From contig CAJYXJ010000082.1 of NCBI GenBank assembly GCA_913778085.1, positions 1-41,340 on the forward strand: a DNA stretch of 41,340 nucleotides, given 5' to 3'. The notes beneath the pieces were generated by a model, which saw nothing but the letters and a program-made list of their open reading frames with translations, did no database searches and was not told where the DNA came from. Made by a program: the position numbers and the translations under genes. The stretch comes from an uncultured Chryseobacterium sp. (GTDB taxonomy: Bacteria > Bacteroidota > Bacteroidia > Flavobacteriales > Weeksellaceae). Shown here one piece after another: positions 16,844-25,775 of this stretch (its first letter is position 1; each line of letters opens with the position of its first letter).

Positions 16844-17710
16844 ATGAAACTATATCCCATACAATGCGGAAAATTTAAATTAGACGGCGGCGCTATGTTC
16901 GGCGTCGTCCCGAAAAGTCTGTGGGAAAAGACCAATCCGGCGGACGAGAGAAACCTAATTGAGCTGGGAACCCGCTCCCTGCTTGTAGAAGACGGAAAAA
17001 AACTGATCCTTATCGACTGCGGGCTCGGGAACAAACAGGACGAAAAATTCTTCGGCCACTACTCGCTTTGGGGCGACGATAATTTGGATAAAAACCTAAA
17101 AAAATACGGTTTTGTACGGGAAGATATCACGGATGTTTTCCTTACGCATCTCCATTTCGACCACTGTGGCGGGGCCATCGAATGGAATGATGACAGGACC
17201 GGCTACAGACCGGCGTTCAAAAATGCGCATTTCTGGACCAACGAAAACCATTGGCAGTGGGCCACCGAACCCAATGCCAGAGAAAAAGCAAGCTTTTTAA
17301 GAGAAAATATTATCCCGCTTCAGGAAAGCGGCCAGCTGAATTTTTTACCGCTGCCGGCAAATGGAAATTACGGGTTCGCTCCGGATCTTAAGATGGATGT
17401 AATCTTCGTAGACGGCCACACGGAAAAGCAGATGCTCCCGGTGATCCAATATCAGGAAAAGACCATCGTTTTTGCAGCAGACCTAATTCCTACCACCGGA
17501 CATATACCGCAGGTGTATGTGATGGGATACGATACCCGTCCTCTCCTAACCCTGGAAGAAAAAGGGAAATTCCTGAAGCAGTGTGTGGATAACGAATATC
17601 TGTTATTTTTCGAGCATGATGCGCACCATGAGCTGGCCAGTCTTAAGATGACTGAGAAAGGGGTAAGGCTTGACGAAACTTTTAGCTTTAATGATGTTTT
17701 CGGATATTAA
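16844..17710 (+). CDS. Metallo-beta-lactamase-fold hydrolase
   Basis: 288 aa, no signal peptide. The zinc motif HxHxDH is clear (THLHFDHCGG, 101-110). A further His appears in ENHWQW, a ligand-bearing VDGHTEKQML, an Asp in FAADLIPTTGHIP and a late His in FEHDAHHEL. The layout resembles the lactonase-like/YtnP-type branch. Substrates in that branch include N-acyl homoserine lactones, but the substrate here cannot be read from the sequence. It ends at the base before the longer possible coaE frame, so the two are tightly linked. Confidence 0.88.
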   Translation: MKLYPIQCGKFKLDGGAMFGVVPKSLWEKTNPADERNLIELGTRSLLVEDGKKLILIDCGLGNKQDEKFFGHYSLWGDDNLDKNLKKYGFVREDITDVFLTHLHFDHCGGAIEWNDDRTGYRPAFKNAHFWTNENHWQWATEPNAREKASFLRENIIPLQESGQLNFLPLPANGNYGFAPDLKMDVIFVDGHTEKQMLPVIQYQEKTIVFAADLIPTTGHIPQVYVMGYDTRPLLTLEEKGKFLKQCVDNEYLLFFEHDAHHELASLKMTEKGVRLDETFSFNDVFGY

Positions 17711-17719
17711 TTGTTAGCT

Positions 17720-18355
17720 ATGGAAGAATTGTATTCAGAAACTCAGCAGGCAGAGCCGGATCCGTTACCGGCACCCAAGATCATCGGGCTTACCGGCGGC
17801 ATCGGATCTGGCAAAACAACGGTGGCCCGATTTATCGAAGAGTTCGGATTTCCCGTTTATTATTCGGATGACCGGGCAAAGGATATTGTGAATGAGAACG
17901 AAGATTTGAAGGCTAAAATAAAAGAACTTTTAAGCGATGAGGCCTATGATGAAAACGGACTTTACGACCGGAAATTTGTAGCGGAAAAGGTTTTTAACGA
18001 TAAAGATCTTTTAGACCGCCTCAATGAAATTATACATCCTGCCGTTCGGGTAGATTTTGAAGACTGGGTGAGCGCACAGAAAAAGTATCTGGTCTTTAAG
18101 GAAACTGCTTTATTGTTTGAGCTGAAACTTAACCTACAGTGTTATAAATCAGTTCTGGTTACCGCAGAAGACAATATCAGGATGAAAAGGGTAATGGACC
18201 GAGATGGAAAAACCTACAGGGAAGTACAGGCCATCATGGAGAAGCAGATGCCTGAAAAGGATAAGATCAAACTGGCAGACTGCATTATTTATAACAATAC
18301 CAATCTAGAAGATTTAAAGGAGCATACCGAAAAGATTATCTTCGATATCGAATAA
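17720..18355 (+). CDS. coaE: Dephospho-CoA kinase
   Basis: 211 aa from ATG 17720 (a TTG nine bases earlier is in frame). It phosphorylates dephospho-CoA in the last step of coenzyme A synthesis. P-loop GLTGGIGSGKTT (23-34), then FPVYYSDDRAKDIV with the substrate-binding Asp, LNEIIHPAVR, and the lid MKRVMDRDGKTYREV. An extra ~19 acidic and proline-rich residues precede the P-loop region. It is the last gene of the ruvB run and is followed at once by a terminator. Confidence 0.95.
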   Translation: MEELYSETQQAEPDPLPAPKIIGLTGGIGSGKTTVARFIEEFGFPVYYSDDRAKDIVNENEDLKAKIKELLSDEAYDENGLYDRKFVAEKVFNDKDLLDRLNEIIHPAVRVDFEDWVSAQKKYLVFKETALLFELKLNLQCYKSVLVTAEDNIRMKRVMDRDGKTYREVQAIMEKQMPEKDKIKLADCIIYNNTNLEDLKEHTEKIIFDIE

Positions 18356-18357
18356 AA

Positions 18358-18390
18358 ACAAAGCCCGTTGGATAACTCAACGGGCTTTGT
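18358..18390 (+). terminator. Rho-independent terminator after coaE
   Basis: ACAAAGCCCGTTG/CAACGGGCTTTGT, a perfect 13-bp stem with a 7-base loop, followed by TTTTTTAT. Confidence 0.92.
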
Positions 18391-18994
18391 TTTTTATTGC
18401 CTGGGGCTGGAAGAGGCCGGAAGTCTACAGCTATTCGTTTTAAGTTTACTTTAGAATCCGAAGTAACAATGAGATTAAAAGAGGCTGGAAGAGGCATGCT
18501 GAATTTTATGAGTTTACGGCCAGCCATTTTAACTTGTTTAAAGAAATCTGTTTGAAGTTTTGATTTATTTATTCTTAGTATTTTATAAGCCGAGTGAATA
18601 TTAATTAACAGGGCCGAATTCATTTAGTTAGCTTAAATGCCTTAAATCGGTTTTACGATCATAGAAATCCTTATTTGACGAAATTAAACGAAAGCAGTAA
18701 AACCTGTTGATGGACATAAACAGGACATGATGAAATTCCTCATACTTTAATGATCATACCCCTTCACGACTGAAATTTATCGGTATATCACTTGTCTTTG
18801 GCTATGCCGTGGTGACTATACCATTCTTTAGGGCTAAATTACTTCTGCTACGGATTTAAATTTCAAAAGTAAGTTAAATGCTGTCGAGTTCAGGTTAATT
18901 AAGATAAATCCAAAGCTATGACGGGATTAAGGGAATGGAAGAAGGATGGTGAATACAGGAGCTCAACGAACCTTTTAAATAGTGCTCAATATAA
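18391..18994. other. Gene-poor intergenic region with short GGCTGGAAGAGGC repeats
   Basis: About 600 bases without a convincing gene or RNA. GGCTGGAAGAGGC occurs at 18405-18417 and 18483-18495, with the related GGCCGGAAG at 18415-18423; GGCTGGAAG also occurs at 1034-1042. These look like copies of an intergenic repeat family of this genome. A small open frame at 18918-19151 runs into the terminator and the end of the next gene and is not credible. Confidence 0.5.
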
Positions 18995-19020
18995 AAAGGC
19001 TCTCATTTCTGAGAGCCTTT
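18995..19020 (-). terminator. Rho-independent terminator of the 2146-aa protease gene
   Basis: AAAGGCTCTCA/TGAGAGCCTTT with a 4-base loop. On the minus strand the stem is followed by TT and then AT-rich sequence; it lies 27 bases past the stop at 19047. Confidence 0.85.
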
Positions 19021-19046
19021 GTGGATTAATAATTAAATGTTGTCAT

Positions 19047-22000
19047 TTATTCTTTGATGAATTTCTTCTGGGCAGATACCGAAGTTCCGTCCTGAATGTC
19101 TATCATGTAAACTCCGTTAATCAAAGCATGAACATCAATCTTATTATTTAAGATGATTCCGCTTGATACCAATTGTCCTGCAGCACTGTAGATCTTATAA
19201 TTCGCTTTTTTGCTAATATTTTTCACATACAGTACGGTGCTTACCGGATTAGGATAAATCATAATATCCGTCTGGTTTATAGGGTTTGGCACCGGAAGTT
19301 TAGAGATTCTTACCGTGTAATCTTCCACTTCACCATTTGCGAAGTTTGTACAGTTTACAGGAATCGCATCTTTTGACATGGCTACTCTCATCACGACGTA
19401 TTTATAATCAGTCAGGCTGATGAAAGCATCTGCAGGCACGGCAAATGTTCCGCTTACCGTCTGATCATTATTCGGTCCGGAAACAAGGATTCGTTCGTTA
19501 ATATCGAAGTACCCGTTTCTGTTGAAGTCGATCCAAACAGCAACTCCCGCATTGGATGAAGTGGTTTTTTCGATGCTGATCTTGTTATCCACAGATCCCT
19601 GAATTAGTTCAATGAACTTGCTGGTCACTCCCGTATAGTCGGTATAGTTCGATGCAACTGACGCATTCGTCATTACCGGTTTGCCATTAGGAGTAACGGT
19701 AACTTTCGAGATATAATTCGCACTTGCCGTTGTAGCATGCATCTGACAGTAGACGATCGTAGGTGTCGTGAAATAATAAGGAAGCGTATAGGTACCCGGC
19801 GTTCCGCTGCATACATTAGCTACCTGCATTTCATATGGTGTCAGTTCCAACAGACCGCTTAAGGTAATCGTGTTGGTATTTGAAGTTACGGTAGTCCAGC
19901 TCGGAATACCTACTTTTCTGTATCGCAGGATGTAAGTTGCACCTGGGAACGGATCCCAAACCACTACTGCCGTTGTTGGTGTAAGGTTGGTAATAGTTAA
20001 TCCCGGAGGAGGTAATTCACAGGTTCTTTGCGTTGTAAACACTTTAGGATTAGACCATGTATTTACCGTCGTTTCTCCGTTACAGATATTGGCAACCTGC
20101 ACCTCATAAGTTGTATACGGACTTAAACCGGTAAGGGTATACGTATTTAAAGGCGCTGCCGTAACATTTATTGTCGTCCACAGGGTTGTTCCTGTAACTC
20201 TGTATCGAACCACATAGGTTGCACTTGGTACAACCGGTGCCCATGTTATCACAGCAGAGTTTGTGGTAACGTTACTTACAGTTACAGCCGGTGGCGTAGG
20301 ATCACATCTTGTTGTGAATGTCTGCGATGGCGTATATGTTCCTGCAGTAGTTCCACAAGTTGCTGCCATTTGTACTTCGTAGGTTGTAGCCGGAGTTAAT
20401 CCGGTTAAAGCCAACGGCGGATTACCTGTTAATGTAGAAACAGGAACTTCCGTCCATGTTGAAGTACCCTGAACTCTGTATCTTACAATAAACGTAAGAC
20501 CGCCTGTCGGTACTGTCCATGTAATGTTTGCAGAAGTGTGCGTAATGGTATTAAATGAGATATTTGTAGGTGCTGTTGCAGAACAAGGTCTCAATTTTAC
20601 CGCATAATCTTCAACTTCTCCGTTCACTGCATTCTGACACATCACCGGTGCGCTTGAGCGTTTCAATACAACTCTCATGGTTGTTGTAAGCGGACCGTTA
20701 TATGCTGTTGAAGGCACATTGAATAATGCAGTCACAGGACTTGCTGTACTTGCTGCGGAAGCCATGATCTGTTCTGTAGATTCAAATACACCGTTTCTGT
20801 TAAAGTCAATCCAAGCAGATACGGCATCACTCTGTCCTCCGCCTTTAGCTACTGAAATTTTATTACCGGTAGAACCAATCTCAAGATTGATCAGAGTAGC
20901 CGGAGTTGTATAACTGATATAATTCGTTTGTACCGATGTATTGCTCATCGGAGGAATACCCGGGTTAACGGAAGTCATGGTAACATTTGAAATGTAATCC
21001 GTAGTTCCCGTACCTGTCATATTACAGTAGATGATCGGTGTTGTGGTAAATGGTACCGATGTAGACCAAGGGCCCTGTGTTCCTCCACAAATGGTAGAAA
21101 CCTGAACCTCATAAGCGGTCTGCTCCGTAAGACCTGGAATATTAAAGGTATTACCTGCAATTACAGTAGAAGTAGTCCATGCACCTACAGGGTTTGTGGT
21201 TCTCCATCTTACCTGATAAGTCGCTCCTGTAGAAGAGATCCATGATACGGTAGCGGTGGTTGCTGCAATATTCGTTACAGTGATTCCTGTAGGAGCCGCT
21301 GTCGTACATGGCTGAATGTCTATAAATTTCACCTGGTAATCTTCAACTTCCCCATCACTTGTAAGTGGTGAGCATGCATTGGCTGGTGTAAGGTAATATA
21401 CGATCACACGCATTTTCACTTTGTTCGTACCGCTGTATGCCCATGCCGGTACTGCAAATGTAGCTGTAACCGGAGTAGTAGAAGAATACCCTAGGTTCAT
21501 AATTCGCTCACCTCCTCCTGTACCGATAGGGTTGTTATCGAATACACCATCACCATTTAAGTCAAGCCATGCATAAGTGGAATAGGTACCTGATAAAATT
21601 GTACGTCCTACGGATAATATGTTACCTGTGGAGCTACGTGCCAGTGTAATGATCTTTGTAGCATCGTTGGAGTAATCCGTATAAGTACTTGAACCTGAAT
21701 TGTTCGACATCATCGGGGTATTGGTACCTGTTACGGTAATATTATTGATAAAACCGTTGCCTACACTCGTTGTGGTAGGAGTACAATAAGTTGAAGCCGG
21801 AGTCGTAAAGTTTACGGATCCTGACCAAGCTCCTGTAGTACCGCCGCAGATCGTTGCTACCTGTACTTCATATGTTGTAGAGGCATTTAAGTTCTGGATC
21901 GTATAAGGGTTGGTGGCAGGATTAATAACCGTCCATGTACCTGTACCTGTTCTGTATCTCAATGTATAGGTAGCACCTGTTGCATTGATCCACGAAACCA

Positions 22001-25000
22001 AAGCTGTAGATGCGGTAACATTGGATACAACAATTGGCGATGGTGCTGCTGTGGTACAAGGTGACAGATCAATAATCTTCACAGCATAATCTTCAATCTC
22101 CCCGTTTGCTACAGTAGCACATGGATCCGAGATTGTAGATGTAGAGAATATCACTCTCATCCTAAGCGTTAACGGACCATTATAAGAAGTTGCAGGAACC
22201 GTAAATGTTGCTGTGATCGGAGTGGTGGTGCTAGCTGTAGTATTAATTACTCTTTCACCGGTTTCAAAAATACCATTTCTGTTAAAATCGATCCATGCAC
22301 CAACTGCCAATGAGTTTTGAGTAGTTGTTAACCAAGATTTAGAAACAGAAATTGAATTATTTGTGGAACTGCGAACCAAAGTAACCAGTTTAGCAGGGTC
22401 AGCAGAATAATTCGTATAACTATTTGCACCTGTCGTGTTGCTCATCACATACGAGTTTGTAGGAGCAACTGTAACATTAGAAATGTAACCGTTCGTATTG
22501 TTCGTTGAAGTAATATTACAATAAGTAACCGCCGGAGTAGTAAATGGATAAGGCGCAGTATATGTTCCGGTAACACCTGAACAAACGTATGCCACCTGAA
22601 CTTCATACGAAGTAGATTCAGCCAAACCATTAATAGTATAAGCATTGCTTGTTAAAGGAACTGTAGTCCAGGTTGTAGAACCTACAGGTCTGTATTGTAA
22701 TACATAAGTAGCTCCCGTAGCAGGGTCCCACATTACATACGCAGAAGTTGCAGTAATATTTGTAACAGAAAGGTTTAAAGGAGCATTGCTTGTACATGCA
22801 ATAGGCTGGATCAATTTTACAGCATAATCTTCAACCTCTCCATAGGTATAGCTTGTACACATTACCGGAGAAGAACTGAACTGCAATGCAACTCTCATTT
22901 TCGTGGTTGCAGGTCCGCTGTAAGCAGTAGCAGGAACGTTGAAAGTAGCTGAGACAGGAGTGGTAGTACTCGCTGCGGAATTCATTACTTGCTCAGTAGC
23001 TTCAAAAACTCCGTTTCTGTTGAAATCTATCCAGACACCAACAGCCTCACTGTATACACTTCCTGTCCAGAATTTACTAACAGAAACTGTATTCCCCGTA
23101 GATCCTATTACCAGATTCACTAAAGCACTTGCCGTAGTAGAATAATCTGTATAAGTAGCACCGGCAGAGTTATTACTCATCACACCGGCACCTACCGGAG
23201 TTACCGTAACATTAGAAATATATTCTTCTGTAGGATTACTCGATGTCATCGTACAGTAAGTAAGTCCTAAAGTTGTAAAGTTCGTAGATGCTGAGAATGG
23301 TCCCTGAACACCAGAACAAACTGTAGATACCTGTACTTCATACTGGATACCGTCATTTAAACCTATAAGGTTTACAGAATTGGTTGTTGATGTTACGGTA
23401 ACCCAAGTTGAGCTTCCTACAGGACGGTATCTGATAACATAAGTTGAATTGGCAGTAGCCGTCCAGCTAACAGTAGCGGTTGTCTGCGTAATAGCAGATA
23501 CGGAGATACCTGTAGGAGCAGCACCCGTACAATTCAATAAAGAAGCGATCGTTGCACTTCCGATTGCATAGAACACATTTCCTATCGAACTTACTCTGAT
23601 TTTAACAGTACCCCCAACAGTAAGACCTGTTAAATTCAAAGGCTCACTTCCGTCATTCGCTGTAGAAGCAGAAGCTACTGTCCAGGTTACACCATTATCA
23701 GTAGTATAGTCGATTTTCACGTTAGCTACATTATAAGGGGCCGCTGTTGTATTCACAACATCCCACGTTACATTGGTAGGTCCGTTATTATATGCCGTAG
23801 TCGTTGTCACTTTGAAAGGACCATCGTTACCTACAACAATCTGCTGATTGGCAAACTGAGTCTGCTGTTGCGTAGCAACTGCATTATTATCTCTTACCGT
23901 TACTCTGAAATTTGTAGTTCGTGCAACTGTAGAAACAGATTCCCATCCGTTATTGGAGTTATTTAAAACTCCTGCCAATACTGAAGATAATTTAGGGAAA
24001 TACCTTGTAGGGCTCGTTGTCGGGTTAAATGATCTAAATGATGCACCAGAAGTGGTTGTACCTAAATTATTTTTATTTATGGTAACACTTGCATTATCTA
24101 CTTCTTCCCAACAGTAGGTCATCGGATCATTTTCAGGATCTGTAGCAGAAGCTGTTAAAACAAATGCCGTTCCTTTTGGAATGTTATAAGTCGACAATGC
24201 CGCAATTACAGGTGGATTATTGGTAATTGTAGTTTCAACATCACAGGTTTTATTTACCAGGTTATTCTGAACCTGAGTGATAGTTACTGCATGGAAATAA
24301 GGATCGGAATGCGGCTGTACATCAGTATTAGCCCCTGTAATCCCTGCATAACCCATAATTGTTGAACCAGAACCCGGCTCAACATTTACACCTGCACTTT
24401 CCAAAGCATGTGAGAAGGTATGGTTTCCTCCAAGCTGATGCCCAATTTCGTGGGCAACATAGTCTATGTCAAAATTATCTCCCTGAGGAATTCCATCTGC
24501 AGGAGAAGTAAATCCTGAACCTTTTCCCTTAGGCACAGAAGAAGTAGGATCTATACAGACACAACCAATACATCCTGCATTACCACCGCCACCGGAAGCA
24601 CCGAATAAGTGACCGATATCATAATTGGCGTTCCCAACGTTTGCGGTAAGCGTCTGCTGTAATTCCGTATTCCAGGCTCCGCCAACACCAGCCGCTGCCG
24701 CTGAATAAGGATCGGTAGCGGGGTCTGTATAAATTACTCCCGGATAGTTCTGTAAATTTAAGTGTAGAGCGAAATCCTTTTCGAATACACCATTTACTCT
24801 TGTTAGGGATGCATTAATTGCTACCAAAGCATTTGCAACAGTTCCCCCAAAAAATTGGGTGTATTCCCCTGTCACAGACATTGCCAATCTCATCGTCCTG
24901 TATTTTTTATCAGACGACTTAGCAAAATTTGTTGTTTGATTAGCAAAAGATTTTCCCGCAGTATAAAGATTTGCTATCTCTTGTTTTGATAGTTTATCTT

Positions 25001-25487
25001 CATTCATAGAACAAAGAAAGCCTTCATTACTTTTGTCAGTTTTAGGATGCACACCATAAACTGTTTTGTCCTTATCAGCCGGTTCTATAAATTCATACTT
25101 GCCCTCTTTAATGATCATCGACTGAAAATCATTTGAAGCCAAACTGAATCTCAGGTACTTGCCGGGATCATCAATCCCAACTCCTACATAAGATCCTAGT
25201 TGATACTGATCTGCCAGTTCTTTAACGACCACAGGGAAGCTGTAAACGGCAAATTTTTCAATTTTTCCTTCTAAAGTTGGCAAAGAGATGATAACGGGCT
25301 TTGCATTTTTGCCCGATTCCTGTGCATTTGCCAATTGAGACTTTAGTAAAGAAATGTCGAGAGAGTAATAGTTCTTAATTTCAGAACTCACCCTCGTCTT
25401 TTCCCCCCGAAATGTTGCAGGACTCCATTGTGCACTGGTAATCGCAAACAGAAAGAGGAAAAAGAAAGAAGTAAAAATTTTCTTCAT
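19047..25487 (-). CDS. Giant secreted reprolysin-like metalloprotease with 7 FN3 and 5 GEVED modules, T9SS substrate
   Basis: 2146 aa. Signal peptide (KKIFTSFFFLFLFAITSAQ), then a propeptide region. A zincin catalytic domain carries HEIGHQLGGNH (about 345-355, HExxHxxGxxH) and the Met-turn-like IMGYAGI. A ~200-aa linker follows, then modules in order FN3, GEVED, FN3, GEVED, FN3, GEVED, FN3, GEVED, FN3, FN3, FN3, GEVED. Each FN3 is recognisable by YEVQV..C.G, each GEVED by WIDFNRNG..GEVEDYxVK. The last ~75 residues (IYPNP..., ending KKFIKE) are a T9SS type A sorting domain, so the product should cross the outer membrane and be released or anchored. Modules are probably adhesive or substrate-binding. 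The 1015-aa gene upstream is a paralogue. Confidence 0.93.
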   Translation of the reverse strand: MKKIFTSFFFLFLFAITSAQWSPATFRGEKTRVSSEIKNYYSLDISLLKSQLANAQESGKNAKPVIISLPTLEGKIEKFAVYSFPVVVKELADQYQLGSYVGVGIDDPGKYLRFSLASNDFQSMIIKEGKYEFIEPADKDKTVYGVHPKTDKSNEGFLCSMNEDKLSKQEIANLYTAGKSFANQTTNFAKSSDKKYRTMRLAMSVTGEYTQFFGGTVANALVAINASLTRVNGVFEKDFALHLNLQNYPGVIYTDPATDPYSAAAAGVGGAWNTELQQTLTANVGNANYDIGHLFGASGGGGNAGCIGCVCIDPTSSVPKGKGSGFTSPADGIPQGDNFDIDYVAHEIGHQLGGNHTFSHALESAGVNVEPGSGSTIMGYAGITGANTDVQPHSDPYFHAVTITQVQNNLVNKTCDVETTITNNPPVIAALSTYNIPKGTAFVLTASATDPENDPMTYCWEEVDNASVTINKNNLGTTTSGASFRSFNPTTSPTRYFPKLSSVLAGVLNNSNNGWESVSTVARTTNFRVTVRDNNAVATQQQTQFANQQIVVGNDGPFKVTTTTAYNNGPTNVTWDVVNTTAAPYNVANVKIDYTTDNGVTWTVASASTANDGSEPLNLTGLTVGGTVKIRVSSIGNVFYAIGSATIASLLNCTGAAPTGISVSAITQTTATVSWTATANSTYVIRYRPVGSSTWVTVTSTTNSVNLIGLNDGIQYEVQVSTVCSGVQGPFSASTNFTTLGLTYCTMTSSNPTEEYISNVTVTPVGAGVMSNNSAGATYTDYSTTASALVNLVIGSTGNTVSVSKFWTGSVYSEAVGVWIDFNRNGVFEATEQVMNSAASTTTPVSATFNVPATAYSGPATTKMRVALQFSSSPVMCTSYTYGEVEDYAVKLIQPIACTSNAPLNLSVTNITATSAYVMWDPATGATYVLQYRPVGSTTWTTVPLTSNAYTINGLAESTSYEVQVAYVCSGVTGTYTAPYPFTTPAVTYCNITSTNNTNGYISNVTVAPTNSYVMSNTTGANSYTNYSADPAKLVTLVRSSTNNSISVSKSWLTTTQNSLAVGAWIDFNRNGIFETGERVINTTASTTTPITATFTVPATSYNGPLTLRMRVIFSTSTISDPCATVANGEIEDYAVKIIDLSPCTTAAPSPIVVSNVTASTALVSWINATGATYTLRYRTGTGTWTVINPATNPYTIQNLNASTTYEVQVATICGGTTGAWSGSVNFTTPASTYCTPTTTSVGNGFINNITVTGTNTPMMSNNSGSSTYTDYSNDATKIITLARSSTGNILSVGRTILSGTYSTYAWLDLNGDGVFDNNPIGTGGGERIMNLGYSSTTPVTATFAVPAWAYSGTNKVKMRVIVYYLTPANACSPLTSDGEVEDYQVKFIDIQPCTTAAPTGITVTNIAATTATVSWISSTGATYQVRWRTTNPVGAWTTSTVIAGNTFNIPGLTEQTAYEVQVSTICGGTQGPWSTSVPFTTTPIIYCNMTGTGTTDYISNVTMTSVNPGIPPMSNTSVQTNYISYTTPATLINLEIGSTGNKISVAKGGGQSDAVSAWIDFNRNGVFESTEQIMASAASTASPVTALFNVPSTAYNGPLTTTMRVVLKRSSAPVMCQNAVNGEVEDYAVKLRPCSATAPTNISFNTITHTSANITWTVPTGGLTFIVRYRVQGTSTWTEVPVSTLTGNPPLALTGLTPATTYEVQMAATCGTTAGTYTPSQTFTTRCDPTPPAVTVSNVTTNSAVITWAPVVPSATYVVRYRVTGTTLWTTINVTAAPLNTYTLTGLSPYTTYEVQVANICNGETTVNTWSNPKVFTTQRTCELPPPGLTITNLTPTTAVVVWDPFPGATYILRYRKVGIPSWTTVTSNTNTITLSGLLELTPYEMQVANVCSGTPGTYTLPYYFTTPTIVYCQMHATTASANYISKVTVTPNGKPVMTNASVASNYTDYTGVTSKFIELIQGSVDNKISIEKTTSSNAGVAVWIDFNRNGYFDINERILVSGPNNDQTVSGTFAVPADAFISLTDYKYVVMRVAMSKDAIPVNCTNFANGEVEDYTVRISKLPVPNPINQTDIMIYPNPVSTVLYVKNISKKANYKIYSAAGQLVSSGIILNNKIDVHALINGVYMIDIQDGTSVSAQKKFIKE

Positions 25488-25516
25488 AACTTTCTCAATA
25501 TATTCTATTAATTACA

Positions 25517-25524
25517 CAAAGCTA
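25517..25524 (-). promoter_or_regulatory. -7 element (TAGCTTTG) of the 2146-aa protease gene
   Basis: A perfect TAnnTTTG on the minus strand, 30 bases before the ATG at 25487. The 25488-25775 gap otherwise holds AT-rich sequence and the terminator of the upstream gene. Confidence 0.55.
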
Positions 25525-25722
25525 AACATTTTTTATTATTAATTTAAAAATACATTTATTTTTTTCCTACATATATCATAACAATTTAAATTATGTTTTT
25601 AAAATGATAGAAATTATACGCCTTTTTATCATCAATATTAATATCTCACATTTTAGAATTATTTACCTTATTTTGATGATAAATGCGACGCTGTAAAAAG
25701 GAATTCACCTTATTTCAAACAA

Positions 25723-25750
25723 AAAATCCTCAGGTTTCCCCGAGGATTTT
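25723..25750 (-). terminator. Rho-independent terminator of the 1015-aa protease gene
   Basis: AAAATCCTC pairs with GAGGATTTT around a 10-base loop that can pair further (GG/CC). On the minus strand TT follows. It lies 26 bases past the stop at 25776. Confidence 0.75.
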
Positions 25751-25775
25751 ATATCAAATTGATGTTGCGTATTGC

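Noticed and set aside
18391-18990. Possible tRNA or small-RNA gene in the gap after coaE
   Set aside because: No cloverleaf or known RNA core was found; only short repeats and AT-rich sequence.
18918-19151. 77-aa open frame at the end of the large protease gene
   Set aside because: It runs through the terminator hairpin and into the coding region of the protease on the other strand.
19047-25487. Repeated sequence read as a CRISPR or satellite array
   Set aside because: The repetition is at the protein-module level (FN3 and GEVED), with diverged DNA and unbroken coding.
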